Source of the DNA: Dugong dugon
Taxonomy: Eukaryota > Chordata > Mammalia > Sirenia > Dugongidae
Assembly (NCBI GenBank): GCA_030035585.1
Contig: CM057476.1
Location: forward strand, 22,366,501-22,430,500
Direction of reading: 5' to 3'
DNA: 64,000 bases
In this document: positions 1 to 12,600 of the stretch, one piece after another
Layout: every line of letters starts with the position of its first letter
Numbering within the stretch: the first letter of the stretch is position 1
Program-made: the position numbers and the translations under genes
The notes under the pieces: model-generated
What the model was told of the DNA's origin: nothing
Database searches by the model: none
Seen by the model: the letters and a program-made list of their open reading frames with translations, nothing else

Positions 1-99
1 GGCCCGCCCGGGCCAACCGGGAAAGACCGGAGGAGCTGGTCCAGGTGAGCCCTCCTGATTGGCGGCTCCGGGGAGGAGGGATCCGAATGACGGTTGCCC

Positions 100-620
100 C
101 ACCCCCTCACGTCGAGCCTGTTGGCGCCAGCCTGGGGGAGGTGGGCGGGGCCCTGAGTCCACTGCTCCCATTGGGCGTGAGGAGGGGAGCCCCGGGTGGG
201 CCTAGAGTCCCGCCCCCGGCAGTGCGGAGGCCAATGGGCGCGGCGAGTGGGCGGGGCGTCTGCGCCGTCCGCGGTGGCGGGGCGGCTGAGGTGGCTGAGG
301 CGGTCGCTGGGGCTGAGGCGGCAGGCGCGGCCGGGATGGCGAAGAGCCGCGGAGAGAACGGGCCGCGCGCGCCCGCACCCGGCGGGAGCCTGTCGGGGAC
401 CCGAGAGAGCCTGGCCCTGGGCCCCGACGCCGCGGCCGCCGACGAGCTCAGCTCTCTGGGTTCCGACTCGGAGGCCAACGGCTTCGCAGAGCGCCGCATC
501 GACAAGTTCGGCTTCATCGTGGGCTCACAGGGCGCCGAGGGCGCGTGAGTAGCGCCGGGGGCCGGGCCGGGGAGTCTGGCCGGGCGCGAACCCGCGGGGG
601 CGTCTCGACGCGGACGGATC
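100..620 (+). promoter_or_regulatory. TBC1D10A: CpG-island promoter of TBC1D10A
   Basis: The stretch is very GC-rich with frequent CpG and surrounds the first coding exon. Visible promoter elements are two GC boxes (GGGCGGGGC at 143-151 and 249-257), a CCAAT box at 231-235 and an inverted CCAAT (ATTGG) at 170-174. No TATA box is seen near the start codon, which fits a housekeeping-type promoter with dispersed initiation. The exact transcription start cannot be read from sequence; it probably lies between about 230 and 330. Confidence 0.75.
336..544 (+). CDS. TBC1D10A: TBC1D10A coding exon 1
   Basis: Codes for residues 1-69 and two bases of codon 70, a low-complexity N-terminus ending in [12 protein letters not shown]. 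The donor gtgagt starts at 545. The reading frame upstream of the ATG also stays open to position 45. Confidence 0.95.
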
Positions 621-3600
621 ATTCCTCAGGACAGACCGACGTGCCCCCTTCCAATCGGGGACCACCAACCTCTAATCCCCGCCCCACCCCCACCTCCACC
701 CTCAGACAGACCTGCCCCTCACCCGCAGGCCTACTTCCGACCTAGGGACCGACAGACCGATCCTCCCCCTTGGCCCTCTCAGACAGACTGACTCGTCCCT
801 CACGACGGGACGACAGTGGCCCCCTTTCAACCAGGAGACAGACCGACAGTCACCTGCCCAAATCCCGCTGCCGTCACCCTGGTGTTAGGGCTGATTTGAC
901 TGTGCTGCCCTCGCAGACTCACAGATGATTGGTGCCTCCACCCCCCCAACCCCCCGCCAAACAGACAGACACACAGACGCCCTTGGGTCACCACTCCACC
1001 ACTCACACCAGGGAACCTTCAGCGGACTTCAGAAGGACCTCTACCCCATCCCAGGACAGACTGACCCTTCCCTCAAGACACACAGACTTCTGGGTGGACT
1101 GGCATTGGTCTGCTCCCTCACAGACAGTCCCTTCCCCTCATGAAAGGGTCAAAGAGTGCCACTTACCCCTAGAGGCAGATTTCTCTCCTGTCACTGGCAA
1201 CAGGCGGGCAGACTCTCCCCCTTTCCTCTCTGTTTATTCACAGAAGGACAGACTGTCAGCTCCGACAGCCACACAAGCCAGTAGACAGGCTCTGTGTATG
1301 CTGTGGGGTTGTGCCCCTCCCCTCAAAAAGCACATCTAGAGGAGGAGGCAGAGAGACAGCAGGGTCTCTGCTCATATAGCACACCCAGATCCCCTCCCCA
1401 CCCCCCAGCCCCGGCCCCGGCACAGAGGCATCCAGGTGGCAGGCGAGAAATACTAGGCTCCCTCGCAGCTGGGCACACTCAGCAGCCACACTCTGCCCCC
1501 CCAGAACTCCCTGAGCCCATTCGTCACAGCTACTGGGTACATGGGCTGGCAATCTCCCTAGGAAAGGTGGACTCCAGAACCTACTTCCATTCCAGCTATC
1601 CTGTCACATGAGACTGGTGCCCTGCACAGAACTGACAAGCCTCCCTCCTGATGTGTCTTCTTCAACAGAGATAGCCTCTCACAGTCACCTATGGGGTTCC
1701 ACCAGCCCAGCCATGACCCAATCCAGAGGCTATTCTTCCTCCCCTCCTCTGACCAGTTATGACTGTCCAAGGCTCCCCCAGCCTCTCGCATAACTTATGG
1801 AAATGCCTTGATATCTGTAAGAACTCCCTGCCCCACAAGTAGCTCCGTAAAGGCCACTTCCGGGATTTTCCCCAGCCCTGAAGCCTCTTATTCATCAGGC
1901 CTCCTCTCCCTTAGAGAAATATAGGCCCCACCTCTAAGGAGAGTTCCCTGCTACCCACTGGCTCTGTCTCCTTCAGCCCCTCCTCTCTTATTCACAGGCT
2001 AAACCTAGTCCAATCAAGGACTCTAGAGAGCACACCTCATTCTGATCCCTCACCCTGACTTGATTCTTTGTCACAGTTCCCAGGGATTAGTTTGTGAGAG
2101 CCCAAAGAGGACACAGGGTGTGTTTCTGAACTGGGGAATGGTCACCAGGGATCAGAGCCCTGGTAGAGGTAGGGTCTTGCGAACTGGGAAAGGAGTTCCC
2201 AGTTGCATTTGTGGGTTCTTGAAAGGAAGAGCTCACATTTGTTGGTAAATTCTAGGGCATGAGAATTCCTACTACATGCTTCTTGGGGTGGTTAACCAGA
2301 TCTTGGGGTGCAAAGCAGTGAGAAAAGGACTTAGGAATCACACTTACTGGCTGTGTGACCTTGGGCAAGATCATGAATGTCTGAGCCTGTTTACTCACTG
2401 TAAAGGGCAACAGTAACACCTACTTCCAAGATTAGTGTGGGGATTAAATAAAATCAAGTATGAGAAGGTGTCTAACACAGTGCCTGGCACAAGTAGTGGC
2501 CCAGAAAGTGTTCATTTCCTTCTAAGTTCTGAGAATTGAGGAGAAAAATGAGGGAGTACCTCTGGTATTTGTGGACAGAGAGGGGGCCCAGTGGGAGCAC
2601 CTCCCTTTGGCTGTTGTCCCCAACCAGGCAGCCAGACATCTGTCTTCCCCACCCTCTAACCACAAACCCGGGATGTGGCTCTGCAGACGCCCTCTGCATC
2701 ACTGGTGTTTGTAGTACTGAGGCTAAAGTGGGGTCCCAGGTCCACTCCTCTCTCCCTGCCTCATTTTCTTAACCCTGTCCATCAACCTAAAATCTCTGGC
2801 GTCTAAAACTTGGATGTTCCCTGCTTAGCTTATATTGTGGTTTCAAAAAGTCCTAGAGTAAGTCCCTGCCCAAAGCTGTGGGAGGGGAAGTTATGGAAGT
2901 TTCAGTGTGACTGCCCTAAACCCAGTCTCATGGTTGAGGGCTAGGAGCCCTTGTGCTAACCCAGAGAAGTGAAACATTAGCACTTATGGCTGCAGTGGAG
3001 ATGGCGGGGACTCTGGCTCCAGATTAAAGGTCCATTTCAGCCACCCTGGGCCAAAGGTTGCCTCAAGATGGTCAGTTTTGGCAGTTACTGGGGGCTGTGG
3101 GGGTGGGGAAAAAGCAGGTCAGAGGCTACCCCTGCTCAGGTGGCTGTCAGGTGCCTGGTGTGAGTAGATCATAAAATCAGAGATTGTTTGAGCTAGAAGG
3201 AATTTTAAGAGATTGGCCAGCCTAGCCCTTACTTATTGTACAGATGAGGAAACTGAGGCTAACAGTGATGGCCCAGCAAGGGAAAGTGTGTTGTCACTAC
3301 CAATTCATTAGATTGATCAACTGCTGGTCTGGGACCAGTCATATTCACCTTCTTCTCCTTAGCATCTAACGTAGTACCTGCAGTGGAGTAAATGCTCAAT
3401 ATTTATTTACTGAATGACATTTACTGATAAACATTTCAAGTCAGAAAGCTGGAAGTGATCTTAGAAGTGGCCATCATCATACAGGTAAGTACATTGAGGC
3501 CTAAGAGAGGTGATTAGCCTCAACTCGTTAGTCTGTTAGGAGCAAAGCTAGGAATTGAACCCCAAACTCCTGATTCTCAGTCTTGGCTCTTTCTACTTTT

Positions 3601-6600
3601 TCACTTGGTCTCTTGTGCCTACTCTGCAGGGAACCTTTAGTGGGCCTGAGATGGTCCCTGTCTGCTCTTGAGCAACCAGTAAGTGGGGAGAGACAAGAAA
3701 GCAGCTAGCCAGTTAAGGGTCCTGTGGGTGGCTTCAGCACAGAAAAGGGTGGTGGCAGCATTAGTTCTTTTGGTTTGTTTGGGGGCTGAGCTGGGCGTAG
3801 AAGCCCAGGAAGGACCAGAGGAGGAGAAAGAGGTGTTCTCAGCAGGGGAGGGTGGGAGGAGTGAGGCTACCTTTCCTGTTCCTATCACTTTGGCTTAGGA
3901 GGAGCAGACTTATTTGGGGTTCTTTCTGCAGCATAGATGGAAGTCAGAAAGGAAAAGAAGGGGCTTACTACCTGGTAACAATTAGATACCAGGTCTCCTA
4001 GCCCGAGGGAAGTGGCCTGGGTGGGGGTGGTCACTGACCTCCCTCTCCTTTCCCCATGTGATTGTCAGGGCTTCCCACTCAGCCTCAGTCTGCTCAGAGT
4101 TGCAGGCCAGATGAGGTGAGGAGCTATGTTCTCTGGGAACCCGTCGGTGTCTACTTCCTGTTAGGGGAGTGAGGGATCTGAGCTGGGCCCAGGGAGAAAC
4201 ATCTGGAGCAGCAGTGTTGCCTTCTGCTGGTTCATTTTCCCTGGGCCTTCCACTGCTCCTAGCAAACTATGGCAGCCTTAAGACTTTGGAAATCTTAGAA
4301 CTGGCTTAATTGCTATCTCTATAGTTTGGTCTGTGCCAGTTTTTGTTGGGGTGGGGTCAGGGCCCTCCCGGTAGGCTGAAGCCTACCTCTCTGCCTCCCC
4401 ACCACTTTCTCCAGTTTGTAAGCTCAGAGCATCCTCTTTTCTTGAGCTATTACAGATCCCAGGAAAGCATGGAACTGGCAGTGCAGTGGTCCCTGGGTGG
4501 CCCATCTGGGAGGAGGCAACTGCACATGTGGGGCCCTGCCTTGTCTGTGACTGTAGACCACAGTACCTCCCATTTTCTCTCCTTCTTCCCTCCCCCAGCC
4601 TCAAAGGAAAATCTGGTTTGGTGGCCATGTGGGTGTTCTAGGGCCTCAGACAAGACTTGAATTGGTGAGGGAAGGGGCCAGTGTATAAGCTGCTGCCCTG
4701 GGAAGGTGCCTGTGTGTCCGCCTGCTAGGAAACCCTAAGCTGTGGGGAACAGATAAGGCAATGGGGCCTGCTTGATGTTTTGTCCTCTCAGCATCTGGGT
4801 CTGAAACAGGATCTACAGAGAGCCAATCAGGCCTGGCCCGAGTCCAGCCACCCAATCTGTTTACACTGAGGTAGGGGAGAAAAAGTGCTTAGTGTTCCCT
4901 CCTCAAGTGAGCACTGGAGTACCACTGTCTGTGTGACCTTGGACATGTTGCTTCACTTCTTTGAGCCTCAGTTTCTCACCTATGCAATGGTTATGATAAT
5001 ACTGATTTTCAGGGTTATCGTGAGGTTTAAATGAGCTGATGTTTGAAAAGAGACTGGCACACAATAGGTGTTCATTGCATTTCTTCTCTCTTTAAGACTG
5101 GAGTAGCTAGTCTTTTCATTCTCTACTTCCCATTTCTAACAGCAATGATGAGTGTCTGTGAAGCCCAATGCCTGTGGGCAGGAGATTGAACATTCCAGTG
5201 AACCCTAACTTTCCCCTGAGAGAGATGGTTATCTTCATTCTGTAGATGAACACACTGAAGTCCAGAGAAGAAAGTACCCAAGGTTTGCCAGATGGTAAAT
5301 GGTGGAACTGGGACTAGAACCTGTTTCCTGACACTGAATCCAGTGACTAAGCCTGGCTAAGGTGGCAGTAGGCAGGGTGTCAAGTGCTCACCAGTCCCTG
5401 AGACCCCCACCCCAGCATAGGAGTCAGCAGGAGCCTGGCTACCTCCCCACCCCAATGTGGAGGGCAAGGCAGGTCCAAGTACAGTGAAAGTCCATGGCCA
5501 TCCAAGTCAGAGGAAGGCCCATTGAGGAAGATCCTTGGGGAGGCCCTGGGAGTATGGCCAGATCGGGCCTGGTCTTAGCCCTCCCACCACAGACCAGAGT
5601 CCACATTGAATTGGTCTAGGCCCCAAAATGCTGTGTGATGGCTATTTGACTTTGCTATTTAATCTGTGCCTTTTAGAAGAAGTGTTTTTCTATAGGTAAG
5701 GCAGGGATTATGCTCCTTGTACAGGTGAGGAAACTAAGGATTAGAGATGCCTCCCAGTTAGTTAAGCCAGATCAAGGAGGGATCCCAGGTCTTCTGCCCT
5801 GTGCTTCTCCAACTCCATGGCATTGCCCACTCTCTTCCTCATCATCAAGCCAGTTGAGCCTCCAGGTCCAGGATGACCCTGTCATCATCCACCCATTGCC
5901 AGTTCCTAGCTGATCCCTTTTTTTATCTTTCAGGCAGTACGGTTGAGGGTTAGAAGCCTCTCTCAGCTGATTTGTCTGCCCCTGGTAAATCTACTATCTT
6001 GGGGCCTGGCAGGGAGGCAACTGTATTGACTGCCTCACTGGCAAATGAACCTCCTGATGTGTAAGCAAGCTCCTTAGAAGACACCTATCCAGGATTTGGG
6101 GACAGCTGTCAGCTTTGACTTTCTTTATCTCATCTTTCTCTTTCCCTTCCCCATCCCTTCTACCCTCACCCCTGACCCTACTCCATTTCGTGCCCCATTC
6201 AGCTGCACAGGGGACTGTACAGCTTAGTTCTGCACTTCTCTTCGGTTATAGAAGTAGGCAGCTGAGTCAGCAGCCTGGGAGAGAAAGCCAGGCCAGTTTA
6301 TCCATGTAGCATTGAGGTTATTTACCAAACATTTATTGAGCACTTACTCTGCCAGACCCTACGATTGGTACAAGGGATACAGAACTGAACAAGACATCTG
6401 TGTCTTATTGCCCTCAAGGGGTTCATAGACTGGTTGGAAAATAGACCCACAAACAAGTCATTACAGTATTGAGTGATAAAGGCAGTCACTGAGGTGTGTG
6501 GGTGCTCTGGAAGTCTAGAGGAAGCAGTAGCCAGTGTTGCCTACAGGAGCCCAGAAAGATGAGGTGGCATTTGATCCAAGCCTCAGAAGGGGCACGAAAG

Positions 6601-9600
6601 GCATTCTGTGGGAGGGAAGGGAATGTGCAAAGTTCCCCCAAAAGCCAGGTGTTTGAGAAATGTAGTGTGCCAAGAGCAAAGGTGGCTAGAAGAGTAGAGG
6701 CAGGGGGAGGCTAGGGAAGCAGGTTGGGCAGACTGTGCCTGGCCTTGAATGTCAGCCTGAGGCCTCCTGTGTTTCATAAAGGTTAGTCTGATGCTGGTGT
6801 GGAAGATGGCATGGAAAGGAGTCAGACTGCAGGCAAGAAGACCTTTTAGGAGAGTCCAGGACAGCCCACAAGGGCTATGCCGAGGCCTGGAAAAGGTCTG
6901 GAGCTGTGAGGTTGAAGAGACTAGCAGATCAGTGCGTGATTGGCTATGTGGACTGAGGGGGAGGTGGGAAGGCTCTGGAAGCCCTAGGACAACCTGAAGT
7001 GGCCCTGGCCTCTCACAGGACTCATCCTGGGATCTTCTGGCCACAGTAAGGGAAAACCAACTGTGGCCTCCCTCCAAAGTAAACAGTGGACTTCTGCTGA
7101 CTGCTTTGTCACAGTCCTGGGCTCCCCAGTGTCTGGCATGGCTGACGCACGCAGGGCACATCAAGGGGCTCTTTGTCTCCCTACAGTAGGAGACCAGGTT
7201 AGCTGGCCTGGTTGGGGAGGGAATAGGGTGAATGATACCAACCTTTGTGGTCTCTGCCTAGTAAATACATTGGATGGCAGAGAAGGCTGCAAGGAGAGCC
7301 AGGCTCCTCTCTAAAGAGTGAAGAGTGTGGTCTGAGGGCATGGAAACCCTACCTTAGGGTGGTGGCAGCTGGGGAGAATGGGTTTGGGTCTTTGGTCAGA
7401 ACATAGACTTATCAAGGGGAGGCAGATGGCAACTGATGGCCAGCTTGACCTAACATAGTCTTTGTTCTGTCCTGGTCCATGGCCTAGGAGAAGGCAAATC
7501 CCTCGGCACTTAGGGGTACTACCAGCAATTTCTCACAGATGAGAGATTCTGGCTGGAAATATGGATTTAGGCTAGTATGTGGGAAAAGGATATGAACTAG
7601 GCGCAGGGGTCAGGGTGCTAGCTCCCCCACTGACTGTTGTGGTGTATTACTTAGGCGTGTTCCCTCACTGATCATGGGGCTAATACTCCTTGTTTTTCAT
7701 CCAGCACTTTCTATGTATGCAGCCCTGTGCTAGGCTTAGGGGATGTAGACCTGGTCCCTTACAGGATTTACAGCCTAGAAGGGAAATTAGACATTCAAAA
7801 AGTAGTTGCAGATGTAGTGTTATGGATTGAATAGTGTCCCCCAAAAATGTGTGTCAACTTGGCTAGGCCATGATTCCCAGTATTGTAGGATTGTCCACCG
7901 TTTTGTCATCTGATGTGATTTTCCTATATGTTGTAAATCCTACGCCTATGATGTTAATGAGGCAGGACTCAATCTACAAGATTAGGTTGTGTCTTGAGTC
8001 AATGTCTTTTGAGATATAAAAGAGAGAAGTGAGCAGAGAAACAGGGGGACCAAGAAACAAGAGCCAGGAGAACAGCATGTCCTTTGGACCCGGGGTCCTT
8101 GTGCTGAGAAGCTCCTTGACCGGGGAAGATTGATCACAAGGACCTTCCCCTAGAGCTGACAGAGAGAGAAAGCCTTCCCCTGGAGCTGGCACCCAAATTT
8201 GGACTTCCAGCCTACTAGACTGTGAGAGAATAAACTTTTGTTTGTTGAAGCCATCCACTTGTAGTATTTCTGTTATAGCAGCACTGGATAACTAAGACAT
8301 GTGGAGTGTGTACAAAAGGATTGTGAGGATCAAAGAGATAACTGGATTAGGAGCACAGTGTAAACAAAGACTGCTGAATAAGGATCAGGACACCCGAGTC
8401 CTGGGTCTTACTGGGTCACCAACTAGCTGTGTGACCTTGAGAAAGTTGCTTAATCCTTGAAAGCCTCGGTTTCCCCACATATAAAATCAGGTAGTTTTAA
8501 TAGGATTATGTTGAAGAGCTCTTTGTACTTCTAACATTCTGAGACTGACCTTGGAGTATATGAAAAGTTCTTTCATGAGGTACCACATAAGTGCAAGGAG
8601 TCATCATGGCACAGACTACAGCGGCCAGTGCTTCCAGCATGCTGTGTTCCTTTGTGAGAGGACTTCTTCCTTGTAGGGGACCAACGGCCTTCATATCTTT
8701 GAGGATGTAATCAAATCGAAGGATGCTTTTATTTGTCTAGCTCTTTAGTCTGCAAAGGAGCCCTGGTGATGCGGTGATTAAGTGCTTGGCTGCTAACTGA
8801 AAGGTAGGCAGTTCGAACCCACCAGCTGCTCCACAGGAGAAAGATATGGCATCCTGCTTCTGTAAAGATTGCAGTCTAGAAAACCTTATGGGGCAGTTCT
8901 GCTCTGTCCTATAGGGTTGCTATGAGTTGGAATCGACTCGACTGCAACTGGTTTGGTTTTGGTTTGGGTTAGTCTGCAAAGTGCTTTCGTTCCCATTGCC
9001 TTGCAGTAATGCTCACAGGAGCCATGGGTAACTGGTAGGGTATTACTTTACCTTGTTTACAGATAAGGAAACTGAGGCTGAGCAAGTGATAGAACAGGGC
9101 CTGGGACCCAGGACTGCTCATTCGCAATCATCCAGCTTAGCAAAGCTGATGGCCACTCTGTGGCCTCTCCATCTCCTTCCTGTCCCAGCCTGAGGACTTC
9201 AGCCCAGCCCCAAGTGTCTGCACTTCTCCTCCAGACTTCTTGGGTTGTTTTTGTTTCTTAGTTGACAGTGGCACACCCTAGCCCTATAGAAAACCCAGAG
9301 ATGGATGGCAAACATCCTGTCCCAGGTCTTCACACATAGCCCCTCATATGTACCCCAAGACAAGGCAGGAGTTGCTTGGTAGTGAGGGGGCCCAGGAGCA
9401 CAAGTGTGGAGACATCTTGTTCCTCCTCAGTAGACTCTGTGACCTGGGCTGTCTGTGGCCAGAGACAGTCTTTCCCAGTCAGCCACTTCTAGGGGTTTCT
9501 GCTGCTTTCCCTTCCCTCTCTGTTTTGGCTTCATGGAAATGGAGAACCTAAACTTGGGCCTGGGAGAGCCCAGGCTTGAGACACCAACAGACCTGGCCTC

Positions 9601-12600
9601 GAGTCCTGGCTCTGTCACTTTCCAGCCACGTGACCTCTCTGAATCTGTAAATGGGCCAGGTGGTGGTATTGGGAGGGGTGGTGTTATGAGGATTAAGGGA
9701 AGCGATGTTTGTAAAGCACCCAGCACAGTGTCTACCACAAAATAAGGACTCCATGGTATCCTTTGAGATTTCATTTCAGGCCTCTGTCATAATGGTGAGG
9801 GAGCAGGGCAGCATGGGTGTGAAAAGCCAGATTACTTCATATGCTCTGCCCCCCCCCCCCCCCCAGGGCCTTGGGGATGAGGCAGGAGTCATTCCCACTC
9901 AACTTGTGGTCTGCAGGGCAGGTTGGGAATCCTCTTACCAGTAGCTCATTGAGTCATTTGGAGCAGTACTCCCAGGCCACCCTGACTGAGGGTCCTGATC
10001 CAAGGGCCATTCCCTCTCCTTGGCCTGTGAAGTTAAAACAGAAGTGAGAGTAGAGCTGGGCCTCCTGAAAGATTCAGCTCAAAGCATGCAACTATAGGGC
10101 TGCCTGGGGCTTCTGCCCTCCTGGGTAGTGGCAGTCACCTGGGACAGAGTCAGTTTGCTTCATGATTACTGCCACCCTCCTTCTATGTTCCTTGTAGACT
10201 TTCATCCTGGGCTTCCTGTCCTGTCTCTGAATAACCCCCTCCACTCTTGCAGCACTGTCATGGTAATGTCAGTTCACTGGGGAGCCTGTAATCGTGGACC
10301 AGGCTTTCACCTACACCACTTCATTTAACTCTGTGAGGTGTAGTTATCATCGTAATCCCCATTTTACAGAGGCAAAAACCAAATCCCAGAGAGGTAAAGT
10401 GACTTGCCCAGCATCACGCAGTTTTTCGCTCCAAGTCCACTAAGCTCCAAGCTCCCTAGGAGCAAGCCTTATATACACTCAGTCTAGTAGACAGCACTCA
10501 GTCTGGAGCTGAGTGGCAGTAGGAGAAGAGCGGGGCCTTGGGAGTTAAACTGCCTGGATTCACCTCCAGTGCTGCCCCCTGCTTACCTGGGACCTTGGAC
10601 TGTTACTGGTTTGTTTCCTCATCTGCAAAAGGAGGATAATAATTAGAGGACCTGTCTCATGGGCTTATTGTCCAGGATTAAATGAAATAATGTAAGTTAA
10701 GTGCTGAACACAATGTCTGGCGCATAGTAAGTGCCAGCTAAGTGTTACAACAGACATTCAGTTAAGTTAATTGAATATTACAATTGTAATGTTGTAAAAG
10801 GCCTTCACCAAGCACATCTCGGCTCAGCCCTGGGCTGTGCTTTGAAGAAGATACAGAGCCGGTATCTAAGGCCAGATAGGGAGTGTCCTTTATCAAGCTC
10901 TGACTGTGCTTTCCCCATGTAATCTCAAGGTAGAGGGCAGTATTCCCATCTCACTGCTGAGAAAATTCAAACTCAGTGTGCTCAAGGTCACAAAGGTCAT
11001 GAATCTATCAGCATATGGTTATTGAGCTGCAGCTAGATGCCAGGCACTGCCCTACACCCTGAACACACAGCAGAGAGCAACACTGGCAGAGTCCCCGCCC
11101 TCGAGGCGCATACCTTCCCACTGAATGCTGCCTCAGCAGAGCGGATAGGCTAATTGAGGAGTTGTACCTGCTCCACTGGACTGCTCCCATTCCCCAAACA
11201 AGCTGTGCCTTTCCTATTAATGTGGGTTTGCTCATACTGGGCCTTCTGCCTAGTGTGCCCTTTCCCCTTTCTCAGAGTAGCCATTCCCTCTCACCTTCAA
11301 GGACCAACTGAAAAGTCAACTTCCCTTTAAAACTTTCTTTAAATATCCCTGCCCCTACCTTGGAAGCTGCTTGCAGGTTCCTAGCACCTTCTCCATACTA
11401 TGTAAAAGCACTTCTGTGTATGCTAGGTATTTACTTACCCATCTGTTTGCTCCGCCAGATTGACCTTCTCCAGGGCAGGAACTACATTTTATTCATCTTT
11501 GTAGATTCAGGGACTGGAGAAATGTGTGTGGAATATAATGAGGTGCTGATTGTGTTCTGTTTCTGGAGTAGTTCGGAAAGGCCTTGTAGGGAGGAGAGGG
11601 AGTTCTGATTGAGGCCTTGGAAGATGAGTGCAACTGAATCAGTGGAATAACTGAGGGAGGGCAGCTCAGAGGGAGGGGTGCCTAGAGGTAGGGCCAGGGG
11701 AGAACGGAGGGATATGTAGGGGAACAAGAGGGTCTGAGAGCCAGGGCCTGAAGCTTCTGTTGGACAGGGTGGGCAGGAGGGATCATTGAAGGAGTTTGGG
11801 CAGAGGAGGGGTCTTATATAAGCACTGAGTCAAGACTGATTTGCCAAGAGCTACCAATAATACTACTGATTTGGTAAGAATGTATGAGAGGGGCCATACT
11901 CAATTTAGAGTCAGAGTAGACCCGTGGGTGCCAACAATGAGATTGTGACCCCAGGACCTACTCACCAGTGGGGAATTTCAAAAATTACTCTGCCTAGAAG
12001 GGCTTGAAGGAGGGGATGTCTTCTGTTGAGAATAATCTCCACACCTTTCTGTGGTTGTTAGGGAGAGCTGTCCTGGGTGGTTTCCGTGTTGGCTGGCCTT
12101 CTTCCCTAGCTAAGTGGGGTGGGGGAATTCCTTGCTTTTGGAAGCCAGCAATGCTGGAGCCTAAAGGAACCATTTCTTCCATCTCACACCGAGTGGGGTG
12201 GAGCTGAGCAGAGTGGAGAGCTGGGCAGTGGCCCAGGGCACCGAGGCCAGTGGAGGGTGGAGAGAACCTGTTTACCATTGTGCACTGGCCCAGGGCTGGA
12301 AGGAGCAGAGCCAGGGAATTCCTTCTGGGAAAGGGAGGTAGGCCCAGAACTAGGCCTTGGGAATAGGAGAAAGTGAAGCAAGCCAGACTGTCTCTCCCAG
12401 ACAGAGAACCTGGACACTGCCAGCCACCTCCAAGGCAGGGGCAGCCAGGGCCACAGGAGGGAGCACCAGCCTTCGTACACCATATTCCCTTTCCACACTG
12501 ACTTATAGCATGATCAGATCACTTATCCTCTGAGTTACAGACCTCCCTGGCTGTCTGAGGAAGGTGGACTTATTGGGTGATCTCACAGGATCCCAGTCCT

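Noticed and set aside
6583..7164. 193-codon - strand frame in TBC1D10A intron 1
   Set aside because: Much of it covers an old L2 fragment and it shows no protein similarity that I recognise.
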